Below are positions 24,664 to 32,963 of a stretch of 45,216 nucleotides of DNA, piece after piece. A model generated the notes under the pieces. That model searched no databases, had not been told where the DNA came from, and saw only the letters and a program-made list of their open reading frames with translations. Location of the stretch: the NCBI GenBank assembly GCA_017550035.1, contig JAFYLS010000075.1, forward strand, positions 1 through 45,216. The letters are read 5' to 3'. The stretch comes from Clostridia bacterium. Lineage in GTDB: Bacteria; Bacillota; Clostridia; Christensenellales; Aristaeellaceae. Position 1 is the first letter of the stretch. Each line of letters begins with the position of its first letter. A program made the position numbers and the translations under genes.

Positions 24664-26046
24664 TCAGAAACCCAGCTGTTCAGGGTCATCGGTCATGTCA
24701 TCTTCATCTGCACCCAGCAACCTTGCAGCCATACCCTCGTCCAATTGTTCCACTTTTTTCAATTTGCCTGTAATGGTACGGCTTTTGCGGCTTGCAGATT
24801 CCAGCGAATTGCTGACGGTATTGAGCTGCTTATGCGCCTTTTCCAAGAGTTCGGTAAAACGGGAGAATTCTGTCTTTACGGCGCTGAGCAGCTGCCACAC
24901 TTCTCCGGAACGCTTTTCGATGGCCAGTGTACGGAAACCTACCTGCAAACTGGTGAGCAGTGCATTGAGCGTTGTGGGACCGGCAATGACAACGCGATAT
25001 TTTTCCTGCATTTCTTCTGTCAGTCCCCGGCACCGGAGCGCTTCGGCATACAGCCCTTCCAGAGGAAGGAACATGATGGCGAAATCCGTAGTATACGGCG
25101 GTACGATATATTTGCTGCTGATTCGCTTGGCTTCGGTGCGGATGGCTGTATGCAGCGCATTTTCTGCAGCGGCAATGGCGGTGCTTTCTCCGCTTTCCAG
25201 TGCATCCAGCAGGCGCTGGTAGTCTTCTACGGGGAATTTGGCATCGATGGGCAGATAGACCGTTTCATCCTGTTTGCCGGGAAGGCGTACGGCAAATTCC
25301 ACACGCTGCGTTGAATTGGGGACAACGGCAACGTTTTCGTCGTACTGATTGGGGGAGAGGGCTTGAGAAAGCAGTGTGCCCAATTGCATTTCGCCCCATA
25401 CACCGCGGGATTTGACGTTGGTAAGTACTTTCTTTAAATCGCCTACGCCAACGGCCAGAGACTGCATTTCACCAAGTCCCTTATATACCTGTTCCAGACG
25501 CTGATTGACCAGGGAAAAGCTTTCACCCAGGCGCTTATCCAACGTGGCGTGAAGCTTCTCGTCTACAGTAACGCGCATTTCTTCCAGCTTTTTGCTGTTT
25601 TCTTCCTGCAGCTTTGTGACGCTCTGATGCAGTGTTTCGCGCATTTTTTCCATGCGCGTTTCGTTATGGGTCAATTTTTCATCCAGTGTTGCGCCGATCC
25701 GGTGCAATCTTTGCTCCTGCGTTTGACCAATCATGTCGATGCGGGTACCCAGTGCATCCATCCGTGCGCTCAGGTGCTGTGTCTGGCTGTCGGACAGGCG
25801 GCCCTGGTCCTCGCGGTTGGGCAGTTGATGCAAAGCCTGATGCATTTCCTGCTGACGGGCAGAAAGCGCATCGCTTTTCATGCGCAAATCAAGCAGCAAC
25901 TGCTGATCTTCCAGCGGCAGAGAATGATTTGTATTTTGCTTTTTGAGTAAAACCACCAATAAAATGATGGCTGCACAGAGCAGCCCCGTCAGGAGCATGA
26001 CCGGCAGCCACAGGTGATTCTGAAGAAACAGATTCACGTTATGCAT
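24664..26046 (-). CDS. rmuC: RmuC-family DNA recombination protein
   Basis: Membrane-anchored protein of the RmuC family, linked to limiting DNA rearrangements and containing a nuclease-like fold. The 460-aa product has an N-terminal membrane helix (about 13-35), a long coiled coil (about 45-185), and the conserved C-terminal domain with VKSRGVWGEMQLG, LPIDAKFPVEDY and FAIMFLPLEGLYAEA. The start at 26046 (GAGGG, 9 nt upstream) overlaps the tdk stop by 8 nt; an upstream in-frame start at 26112 would lie deep in tdk. The gene is translationally coupled to tdk. Confidence 0.92.
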   Translation of the reverse strand: MHNVNLFLQNHLWLPVMLLTGLLCAAIILLVVLLKKQNTNHSLPLEDQQLLLDLRMKSDALSARQQEMHQALHQLPNREDQGRLSDSQTQHLSARMDALGTRIDMIGQTQEQRLHRIGATLDEKLTHNETRMEKMRETLHQSVTKLQEENSKKLEEMRVTVDEKLHATLDKRLGESFSLVNQRLEQVYKGLGEMQSLAVGVGDLKKVLTNVKSRGVWGEMQLGTLLSQALSPNQYDENVAVVPNSTQRVEFAVRLPGKQDETVYLPIDAKFPVEDYQRLLDALESGESTAIAAAENALHTAIRTEAKRISSKYIVPPYTTDFAIMFLPLEGLYAEALRCRGLTEEMQEKYRVVIAGPTTLNALLTSLQVGFRTLAIEKRSGEVWQLLSAVKTEFSRFTELLEKAHKQLNTVSNSLESASRKSRTITGKLKKVEQLDEGMAARLLGADEDDMTDDPEQLGF

Positions 26047-26629
26047 GTGCTTTTCCCTCGCGCCAGTGCTTATAGCAAAGGCCAATATATTTGATCTGCT
26101 GTTGATTATCAATCAATACCTGTTCGCCGTGTTTGATGACATTGCCTTCGGCATCAACACGGGTGTTCATGGTGGCTTTCTTGCCGCACCAGCAAAGACC
26201 GCCCGTTACTTCCTGAATATCTTCAGCAAGGCGCAGAAGGGCAGCTGAACCGGGGAAGAATTGCCCCATAAAGTCCGTCTTCAAGCCGTAGCAGAAAATT
26301 TCTCTGTCATCGGCAAGGTCTGCCAATTCCTGTACCTGTTCTTCGGAAAGAAACTGTGCTTCATCCACAAACACATACTCATAATCATTATGGGCGTGCT
26401 GCACAGCCAGCCAGCTTAACTGCTCCCGCACGCTGTCGCCGGGATGGAGCACTACTTCGGCTTCTGCACGAAGACCAACGCGGCTGTATACCGTACTCAG
26501 GCTGATACGGGTATCTACGGCAGGCTTCAAAAGCGCCACTTTCAGGCCTAACTGCTGATAATTGTACCGCTGCATGAGAAGCTGCGCTGTTTTGGAGGAG
26601 CCCATCACGCCGTGATAAAAGTGAAGCAT
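26039..26629 (-). CDS. tdk: Thymidine kinase (class II)
   Basis: Phosphorylates thymidine to dTMP in nucleotide salvage. The 196-aa product has Walker A GVMGSSKT (7-14), Walker B VFVDEAQF, the lasso region, and the zinc-binding CWCGKKA block (normally four Cys; a further Cys is seen in GLCYKH near the C-terminus). The start ATG overlaps the recR stop by one base (TAATG) and its stop overlaps rmuC by 8 nt, so recR-tdk-rmuC are coupled. Length is typical. Confidence 0.95.
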   Translation of the reverse strand: MLHFYHGVMGSSKTAQLLMQRYNYQQLGLKVALLKPAVDTRISLSTVYSRVGLRAEAEVVLHPGDSVREQLSWLAVQHAHNDYEYVFVDEAQFLSEEQVQELADLADDREIFCYGLKTDFMGQFFPGSAALLRLAEDIQEVTGGLCWCGKKATMNTRVDAEGNVIKHGEQVLIDNQQQIKYIGLCYKHWREGKAHA

Positions 26630-27219
26630 TACATTTCACGCCTGCCTTCCATTGCTTTTGCCAAAGTAACTTCGTCTGCATATTCCAGATCGCTGCCTAC
26701 CGGCACGCCGCGGGCAATACGGGAAACTGTAACCCCCATAGGTTTGATGAGCCGGGCGATGTAGGTGGCCGTGGCTTCGCCTTCTATATCCGGGTTGGTG
26801 CACAGGATCACTTCGGTGATGCTGTCATCGGACAGACGGGAAACCAGTTCCTTGATGCGGATATCATCCGGGCCGATGCCGTTCATGGGGGAGAGCGTAC
26901 CGTGCAGTACGTGGTACAGCCCCTTAAAATCGCGCATGCGTTCAATGGCGGCCACATCCCGCGGATCACGTACTACGCAGATCTGACCGTTGTGGCGGTT
27001 TTCGTTCTGACAGATATCGCACACATCGTCTGTGGAAAAATTCCCGCAGATACTGCAGTAGCGGATGGCTTTGCGCCCGTTCCACAGCGCTGAAGCCAGA
27101 GACCGCACCTGTTCTTCAGGCATGGACGCGATGAAATAGGCCAGCCGCATAGCGGATTTCTGGCCGATGCCGGGCAAGCGCGCCAATTCCTGTGCGATGC
27201 GCCCGATGGGATCGTTCAT
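26629..27219 (-). CDS. recR: Recombination protein RecR
   Basis: Partner of RecF/RecO in loading RecA at gaps. The 196-aa product has the N-terminal helix-hairpin-helix (LARLPGIGQKSAMRLAYFI), a four-Cys zinc finger (CSICGNFSTDDVCDIC), and a Toprim domain (ICVVRDPRD, then CTNPDIEGEATA). The start is set at MNDPIGRI by family alignment; in-frame ATGs at 27222 and 27228 are equally possible, since no clear SD is present and the gene seems coupled to ybaB, 16 nt upstream. The ybaB-recR pairing is conserved in bacteria. Confidence 0.95.
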   Translation of the reverse strand: MNDPIGRIAQELARLPGIGQKSAMRLAYFIASMPEEQVRSLASALWNGRKAIRYCSICGNFSTDDVCDICQNENRHNGQICVVRDPRDVAAIERMRDFKGLYHVLHGTLSPMNGIGPDDIRIKELVSRLSDDSITEVILCTNPDIEGEATATYIARLIKPMGVTVSRIARGVPVGSDLEYADEVTLAKAMEGRREM

Positions 27220-27235
27220 CATGACCATGGAAATA

Positions 27236-27574
27236 TCAGAACATGCCGCCCATGCCGCCGGGAGCGAGACGGCCCATGGTTTCTTCACGGGTCTTTTCGC
27301 CTTCGCGGAGCGCTTCGTTTACGGCAGCCAGAATCATATCCTGCAGCATTTCCACATCATCGGGATCCACTGCTTCGGGTTTGATTTCGAGGGACAAAAG
27401 TTCGCGCTTGCCGCTTACTTTGCAGCTGACCATGCCGCCGCCGGCAGTAGCGGTGTATTCTTTCTGATCCAGTTCTTCCTGCATCTTCTGCATCTGCTCC
27501 TGCATCTTCTGAGCCTGACGCATCAGCTGCTGCATGTTGGGACCGCCAAAACCGCCAAATTGATTACGGGCCAT
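27236..27574 (-). CDS. ybaB: YbaB/EbfC family nucleoid-associated protein
   Basis: Small DNA-binding protein forming tweezer-like dimers. The 112-aa product has a Gly/Phe-rich start, a Gln/Met-rich helix (MQQLMRQAQKMQEQMQKMQ), the ATAGGGMV strand and LEIKPEAVDPDDVEMLQDMI. GGAGGT lies 8 nt before the ATG. dnaX, the usual upstream neighbour, is not here; the gene is instead divergent from moxR. It leads the ybaB-recR-tdk-rmuC operon. Confidence 0.94.
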   Translation of the reverse strand: MARNQFGGFGGPNMQQLMRQAQKMQEQMQKMQEELDQKEYTATAGGGMVSCKVSGKRELLSLEIKPEAVDPDDVEMLQDMILAAVNEALREGEKTREETMGRLAPGGMGGMF

Positions 27575-27629
27575 AGCACATTACCTCCATGTATTAAAAC
27601 AAAATATATTTGGGAAAAATCCATTCAAT

Positions 27630-27638
27630 ATTATAGCA
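27630..27638 (-). promoter_or_regulatory. Extended -10 promoter for the ybaB operon
   Basis: Minus-strand TGC-TATAAT (27638-27630) is an extended -10. No good -35 is seen at 17 bp. The leader would be about 50 nt. Confidence 0.5.
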
Positions 27639-27685
27639 CATGCGGTTGAAAAAGAAAAGGTTTTATGCTGATACATAAACAAAAC

Positions 27686-27714
27686 TTGATTTTTTGTTTC
27701 GATTCCGTTATGAT
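27686..27714 (+). promoter_or_regulatory. Promoter for the moxR operon
   Basis: TTGATT (27686-27691), 17-bp spacer, TATGAT (27709-27714), ahead of moxR. Confidence 0.65.
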
Positions 27715-27753
27715 AAAAATAAGGATTTTTCGACCGAAAGGAATGACATAAAA

Positions 27754-28713
27754 ATGGAATACAAAGATATTGCTTTTTTGGGCAAAAAGATCAATGAAAA
27801 TGTATCAAAAGTAATGATCGGCCGGGAGAAAACGGTGGATATTGTGCTTGCTGCGTTGATTGCGGGAGGTCATGTGCTGCTCGAAGATATGCCGGGTACG
27901 GGCAAAACGGTGCTGGCGAAATCGCTGGCAAAGAGCATGGCGCTTGCTTTTTCCCGTATTCAGTTTACGCCTGACCTGCTGCCTTCCGATGTGACGGGCA
28001 TCAGCGTATATCAGCCCAAAGAAGGAAATTTTGAGTTTAAGCCGGGTCCTGTGTTTACCAATGTGCTTCTGGCGGACGAAATTAACCGTGCTACGCCCAG
28101 AACCCAGTCTGCATTACTTGAATGCATGGAAGAAAAGCAGGTCACGGAAGGCGGTGTCAGCCGTATGCTGGCCGCACCGTTCATGGTCATTGCTACTCAG
28201 AACCCTGTGGAAATTCAGGGTACTTTTCCGCTGCCTGAAGCGCAGCTGGACCGTTTTCTGGTGCGCTTGAGCATGGGGTATCCCACGCGTGAGGAATCGC
28301 TTGCCATTTTGAACCGCTTTATTCAGGATCAGCCTTTGCAAAAACTGGAAAGTGTGGCGGATGCGGACGAGATTCGCGCTGCGCAGAAATTGTATATGCA
28401 GTGCCGTGTATCTCCTGTGGTGATGGGTTACATGGTTTCTCTTTGCGATGCAACCAGAGACGAAAACAGAGTGCGTCTTGGCACATCGCCCCGCGGTATG
28501 CTGGCGCTGATGCGTCTGTGTCAGGCTTATGCTGCTCTGATGGGCCGTGATTTTGTTACGCCCGATGATGTGAAAATGATGGCCGTGCCTGCGCTTGCTC
28601 ACCGTATCGTGATGAAGAGCGGCTTTGGCGGAAGCGCGGACAGCGTAAAGTTTGTACAGGAAGTGCTGAACACCGTTCCTGCGCCTACGGAAAATGAGGA
28701 AGTTCGCGGATGA
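27754..28713 (+). CDS. MoxR-family AAA+ ATPase
   Basis: Chaperone-like ATPase; MoxR proteins assist maturation of other proteins, often with von Willebrand-type or DUF58 partners. The 319-aa product has Walker A MPGTGKTV, Walker B LLADEINRA, sensor-1 ATQNPVE and the arginine-finger block LPEAQLDRF. The ATG at 27754 lies 11 nt after AAAGGA; a longer frame from 27694 includes the promoter and is rejected. The DUF58 gene overlaps its stop by 4 nt (ATGA), which supports a joint function. Confidence 0.93.
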   Translation: MEYKDIAFLGKKINENVSKVMIGREKTVDIVLAALIAGGHVLLEDMPGTGKTVLAKSLAKSMALAFSRIQFTPDLLPSDVTGISVYQPKEGNFEFKPGPVFTNVLLADEINRATPRTQSALLECMEEKQVTEGGVSRMLAAPFMVIATQNPVEIQGTFPLPEAQLDRFLVRLSMGYPTREESLAILNRFIQDQPLQKLESVADADEIRAAQKLYMQCRVSPVVMGYMVSLCDATRDENRVRLGTSPRGMLALMRLCQAYAALMGRDFVTPDDVKMMAVPALAHRIVMKSGFGGSADSVKFVQEVLNTVPAPTENEEVRG

Positions 28714-29807
28714 ATATCTGGGTATTGATTCTGGGATTGTTCTTGATGGTTGGCCTGCAGAAAATGCTGGTCACCCGCTTTGCGCTGCCCGGAATCCGGT
28801 ATGAACGGCGTCTTTCCCGTCATACCGCATTTGTGGGTGATACCATAGAAATGATTGAAACGCTGCAGAACCCGCGTCCCTTGTTTATTCCCTGGCTGCG
28901 TGTGGAAAGCCGCATTTCTCCTTATTTACGGTTTGGTAGACAGGAAAATCTGAACATCCGCGGGCAAAGGTATCACCGCAGTGTGTTCACGCTGATGCCC
29001 TTTCAGCAGGTGCGCAGGCGTCATCAGGTGAAGCTTCTTCGCCGCGGTGTATATGATGTGGGAACGGTGGCGTTGACGGCGGGAGATCTGGTGTCGGTCA
29101 GCAGTGCATCTGTAGATATGCGTTTTCAAGCGCAGGTTACGGTATATCCAAAACCCTTGGATGTAAGCGAGCTGCCTGCCGTTTTGCCCGTCAGCCGCAA
29201 TCATGGAGATATGATCGTACAGACCAGACATCTGACCGATCCTTTTCTGGTGTGTGGAATTCGCCCTTACGAAGCAGGGGATGCGCCCCGGGATATTCAT
29301 TGGGCGGCAACGGCGCGCACCGGACAGATGCAGGTGAAAGTACACGATTATACTGCCGATACCAAACTGATGGTCATTTTGAATGGACAGCTGCGTCCCG
29401 ATCAGTGGGGCGAACTGATGGATTACGAGCAGGACTTGATCGAATATGGCATTTCCATGACTGCTGCCATGATGCTGGAAGTGCTCAAAAAGGGTGCGGC
29501 AGCCGGTTTTGCCAGCAATATGCCTTTCCTGAATCAGGAGGGGTGTGCGTTTATGCCGCCTTACGGCGGAACGGGTCGGGAAGAAGAAGTGCTGCACGCA
29601 CTGGCGCGTGTGCATATCCATCAGGAGCGCAGCATTCTGAACTGCCTGGAAGAACTTTCTTCCCTCAGGGATTGTGATGTGGTCATTCTTTCTGCCTATA
29701 CGGATGATCCGGAGTTTATGGAAAGGGTTGCAGGTTTGCGGGTGCGGAACCGTTCTGTTACGGTGCACCTTCTCCGAAAAGAGGAGGTGAACGGGCATGT
29801 CGCGTGA
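28710..29807 (+). CDS. DUF58 domain-containing protein
   Basis: Partner of MoxR ATPases; the DUF58 domain resembles a von Willebrand A fold. The 365-aa product has one N-terminal hydrophobic segment (about 2-16) and the DUF58 core GIRPYEAGDAPRDIHWAATART near residues 181-202, which is the diagnostic block. The biochemical role is unknown; MoxR-DUF58 pairs are found with cell-envelope or stress genes. The start overlaps moxR by 4 nt (ATGA), and the next gene overlaps its end by 11 nt, so the three form one translationally coupled unit. Confidence 0.9.
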   Translation: MNIWVLILGLFLMVGLQKMLVTRFALPGIRYERRLSRHTAFVGDTIEMIETLQNPRPLFIPWLRVESRISPYLRFGRQENLNIRGQRYHRSVFTLMPFQQVRRRHQVKLLRRGVYDVGTVALTAGDLVSVSSASVDMRFQAQVTVYPKPLDVSELPAVLPVSRNHGDMIVQTRHLTDPFLVCGIRPYEAGDAPRDIHWAATARTGQMQVKVHDYTADTKLMVILNGQLRPDQWGELMDYEQDLIEYGISMTAAMMLEVLKKGAAAGFASNMPFLNQEGCAFMPPYGGTGREEEVLHALARVHIHQERSILNCLEELSSLRDCDVVILSAYTDDPEFMERVAGLRVRNRSVTVHLLRKEEVNGHVA

Positions 29808-31086
29808 GAATGTGTTTGTTCAGAAGGTAACGGCACTCATAGCACTGCTTCTGGGATATGCGCCGGTATTCTGTTTGCTGGGTACGCTGACTATGCCGGA
29901 ATATGTATTGCGCAGTCTGCTTTTCTGCGCGATGCTGTTGCCGCTGGGCAGTGTTCTGTTTGTCGTGCGCGGAAAGTGGCGTTTTGCATGTATGTGCGTG
30001 TGTGCCGCAGTATATGCATTGCTGATATGGCTGCTGCTGCCTGAAGGAAACGGACTATTTCCCTATCTGCACATTGCGCCCGGCGTGGTTATTTTGTTCA
30101 TGATTCCTGCCGCTGCCCGCAGCACAGCTGGCAGTGAATGGAGCGTAGGCGTCTGGGCAGGCGGTTTTTTCTTCAGTGTTTTTGTTTATATGCTGTTGGG
30201 CGCCCGCGGACTTGCGGAACGCGGACGGGTGATGGATGCACGGGAAATCCTGCTTTATGTTTTTGCTGCATTTATGTTCCTGATGCTGATGAATCTTAAC
30301 CGCATATCCATGGAGTCCGGTATCATTTCCGGCAGTAAAACAGGAACTTCCGGTGGGATGATGCAAAAAAACCGCGCAGGTGTGATATTGCTGTTTGCTG
30401 TTGCAGTGATTGCGTCGCTGTGGGGGAAGCTGGCCGTATGGCTGGATATTCTCTGGACAAAAAGCAAAGCACTGCTTTTATGGCTCATTAGCCTGATTCC
30501 CATGCGTAAAACCACCGGCACTATGCCGGGAGAAGGGGCAATGAGCAGTGAAATGGGTGTGGGCATTGGCGAGATAGCGGAAAAAAGCGCTTTTGCCCTG
30601 TTTATGGAAAAAGTACTCATGGCCTTTGGGTATCTGTTAGGTGCTGTTTTGTTTGTGGTTGCTGTCTATACTGTGGGGAAGCAGCTTCTTCGCCTGTACA
30701 GATGGTTGCAGGAGAAAATCAAGGCGTATATTACCCGCACGGCAGAAGACTATGTGGATGAAACTGAGAATATTTTTGATCCCGAAGAAGTTAAGAGGCT
30801 GCTGGGAGAAAAAGTGAAAAATCTGCTGACGCCGGCAAAAAAGGAAAAAAAGCCTCGTTGGCAGGATTTGGATGGCAGGGGAAAGGTGCGGTATCTATAC
30901 CGGTGCTTCTATGAAAGACATCCTAAACTGCAGCATCTGACCGCCCGGGAAGCTTTGCTGGAAGAGAATACCATTTCCAAATCTATTTCGGTACCTTTTG
31001 CAGAATTGTATGACAGAGCGCGTTACAGCGAACATCCTATCGATGAAAAGGATGCAGAAAAATGGCGGGAAAAGCTTAAATATTAA
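29797..31086 (+). CDS. Membrane protein with C-terminal DUF4129-like domain
   Basis: A 429-aa integral membrane protein with about seven to eight predicted helices (six in the first ~170 residues, others near 195-215 and 270-295). The cytoplasmic C-terminus (about 345-429) has a helical block with YLYRCFYERH, LTAREAL and FAELYDRARYSEHPI, typical of DUF4129. In related MoxR-DUF58 operons this gene usually also carries a transglutaminase-like domain between the membrane parts; here none is visible and the protein is short. AGGAGGTGA precedes the ATG, which overlaps the DUF58 gene. Function unknown. Confidence 0.8.
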   Translation: MSRENVFVQKVTALIALLLGYAPVFCLLGTLTMPEYVLRSLLFCAMLLPLGSVLFVVRGKWRFACMCVCAAVYALLIWLLLPEGNGLFPYLHIAPGVVILFMIPAAARSTAGSEWSVGVWAGGFFFSVFVYMLLGARGLAERGRVMDAREILLYVFAAFMFLMLMNLNRISMESGIISGSKTGTSGGMMQKNRAGVILLFAVAVIASLWGKLAVWLDILWTKSKALLLWLISLIPMRKTTGTMPGEGAMSSEMGVGIGEIAEKSAFALFMEKVLMAFGYLLGAVLFVVAVYTVGKQLLRLYRWLQEKIKAYITRTAEDYVDETENIFDPEEVKRLLGEKVKNLLTPAKKEKKPRWQDLDGRGKVRYLYRCFYERHPKLQHLTAREALLEENTISKSISVPFAELYDRARYSEHPIDEKDAEKWREKLKY

Positions 31087-31137
31087 CATTGCAAATGATA
31101 AAATGAAAAAATGTTGTAACAAACACTTTATACAATC

Positions 31138-31166
31138 TTGACAAATGCTGTGCAATGGACTATAAA
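31138..31166 (+). promoter_or_regulatory. Promoter for the L,D-transpeptidase gene
   Basis: TTGACA (31138-31143), 17-bp spacer, TATAAA (31161-31166); start near 31173, leader about 57 nt. Confidence 0.8.
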
Positions 31167-31229
31167 TGAAGGTGGTGTTGTGTGCCATATCGGCCTGCAT
31201 CAGAACGAACAGATTCCAGAGGTACAGTC

Positions 31230-32915
31230 ATGATCAGAAGATTGGTTTGTTTTCTGCTGGCAGTTGTATTGTGTATGCCGCTTTTTTGCGCAGACGGTGA
31301 GGAAATTGTGCAGGCAGACGTGCTCACATACGGTGATGAAAGTGATGCGGTGAAGGAACTGCAGACCCGCTTGAAAGCATTGTGCTACTATCGCGGACCT
31401 TTGAGCGGAGAATTTGGTTCTTTGACTCGTGATGCGGTAAAAGCCGTGCAGGAAGCATATGGACTTCCTGTAACAGGTAAAGCCGATCCTGATACATTGT
31501 CCGTGATTTATGGTGAATGCTACCGCCCGTTGAAGTATAACGATCAGGGCGAAGATGTGGAGCGTTTGCAGGAACGCCTGGGCGAACTGGGATATTATAA
31601 CGGAAAGGTAAGCGGCAAATATCTGAATGGCACCAAAGAAGCCATTACCGTTTTTCAAGGCGAATTCGGACTGCCGGAAACGGGTAAAGCGGATGTGGAA
31701 ACGCTTCATATCCTCTTTTCTGCTATTGTGCGTCCTACGGCATCGCCTTCTCCCATGCCTTTGCCTACGCCCACGCTGGGCCCCTGGCAGAATTTTACCA
31801 GAACACTGAAATACGGCAGTACGGGTGATGATGTGCAGATGGTGCAGCAGCGCCTGATGGATCTGGGCTTTTTCACCTTCTATAAAACCACTCAGGGTTA
31901 TTACCGCCAGACGCAGGAAGCAGTTGCAGCTTTCCAGGAATATAATGGGCTGTTTGTTACCGGTCAGGTGGATGAAGATACGTGGAATGCACTGTTCAAC
32001 GATGAAACGGTCGTGATGCAGTCCGGCGATCCCAAGCCTACGCCCGAACCTGTTCCCGTACCTTACCGCATCGAAGTGGATGTGAATAACCAGATCACCA
32101 AGATCTGGCAGTATGATCCAGAAACACGGGATTACACCATTCATCTGAAGAGCTTCCTCTGCTCTACCGGTACGAAATCTTATCCCAGCGGGGTTGGAAC
32201 TTACACGCTGACCGATCGGCGCGCCCGCTGGTGCTTCTTCAGCAAATGGGGCGGAAGCAAGGCGCAGTACTGGGTTAAGATTGATGAGGAAATCGCATTC
32301 CATTCTTTGATTTATTCTGATTATGATGAAATGACCCTGAAGACATCGTCTTACGATGCATTAGGTTCCCGCGCATCTCATGGCTGTATCCGCCTGACGG
32401 TGGCTGACGCTAAATGGATTTATGATAATTGCTTTGAGGGCACGGAAGTCATCATTCATGAAAACGGCGTTTCCGATCCGGAACTCAAGGCAGCCATTCA
32501 GCCCGGCAAACTGGACCGCAGCGTAATGCTGCCCAGGACCACGCCTGTACCTACCCAATCTCCCGTGTTTGACGGAACGAAGCTTCCAGAAGGCGAACTG
32601 AGAACTCTATCCAACGGCAAGAGCGGTGAAGATGTGTACTGGCTGCAAATGAAACTGAAGGAACTGGGATATTATGAAGGTACACCCACCGGTACATATC
32701 TTGGCGGAACGCAGAAAGCTGTAAAAGCTTATCAGCGCGCCATGGGGCTGAGCGTGGACGGAAACTGCGGCAGAAGTACCTGGAACTCGATCATGAAGCT
32801 GGTTGAAGAAGAAAATGCTACGCCGACGCCGATGCCGACTTTCACGCCTACGCCAAGCGCTACACCTGAACCTATTGTTGTGCCTGTGGAAAACGTTGTA
32901 CCTCAATCTGAATGA
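31230..32915 (+). CDS. L,D-transpeptidase (YkuD) with four peptidoglycan-binding repeats
   Basis: Extracytoplasmic enzyme that makes 3-3 type crosslinks or attaches proteins in peptidoglycan. The 561-aa product has a signal peptide (about 1-22), two PG_binding_1 repeats (about 30-95 and 98-165), a Pro/Thr linker, a third repeat (about 190-258), a YkuD domain (about 278-415) with the catalytic His384-Gly-Cys386 block SHGCIRL, a further linker, and a fourth repeat (about 468-530) before a Pro/Thr-rich tail. The ATG at 31230 follows AGAGG and gives the signal peptide directly; an in-frame GTG at 31182 sits almost at the transcription start. A DUF3048 gene follows. Confidence 0.93.
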   Translation: MIRRLVCFLLAVVLCMPLFCADGEEIVQADVLTYGDESDAVKELQTRLKALCYYRGPLSGEFGSLTRDAVKAVQEAYGLPVTGKADPDTLSVIYGECYRPLKYNDQGEDVERLQERLGELGYYNGKVSGKYLNGTKEAITVFQGEFGLPETGKADVETLHILFSAIVRPTASPSPMPLPTPTLGPWQNFTRTLKYGSTGDDVQMVQQRLMDLGFFTFYKTTQGYYRQTQEAVAAFQEYNGLFVTGQVDEDTWNALFNDETVVMQSGDPKPTPEPVPVPYRIEVDVNNQITKIWQYDPETRDYTIHLKSFLCSTGTKSYPSGVGTYTLTDRRARWCFFSKWGGSKAQYWVKIDEEIAFHSLIYSDYDEMTLKTSSYDALGSRASHGCIRLTVADAKWIYDNCFEGTEVIIHENGVSDPELKAAIQPGKLDRSVMLPRTTPVPTQSPVFDGTKLPEGELRTLSNGKSGEDVYWLQMKLKELGYYEGTPTGTYLGGTQKAVKAYQRAMGLSVDGNCGRSTWNSIMKLVEEENATPTPMPTFTPTPSATPEPIVVPVENVVPQSE

Positions 32916-32920
32916 AAATC

Positions 32921-32944
32921 AGGACGTTTCATAAAAAGCGTTCT
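32921..32944 (+). other. Imperfect hairpin in the L,D-transpeptidase/DUF3048 gap
   Basis: AGGACGTTT pairs with AAAGCGTTCT with one bulge and one G-U pair. There is no U-tract. It may stabilise the mRNA or be chance. Confidence 0.3.
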
Positions 32945-32963
32945 TGAATAAAGGAGAAAAAAT

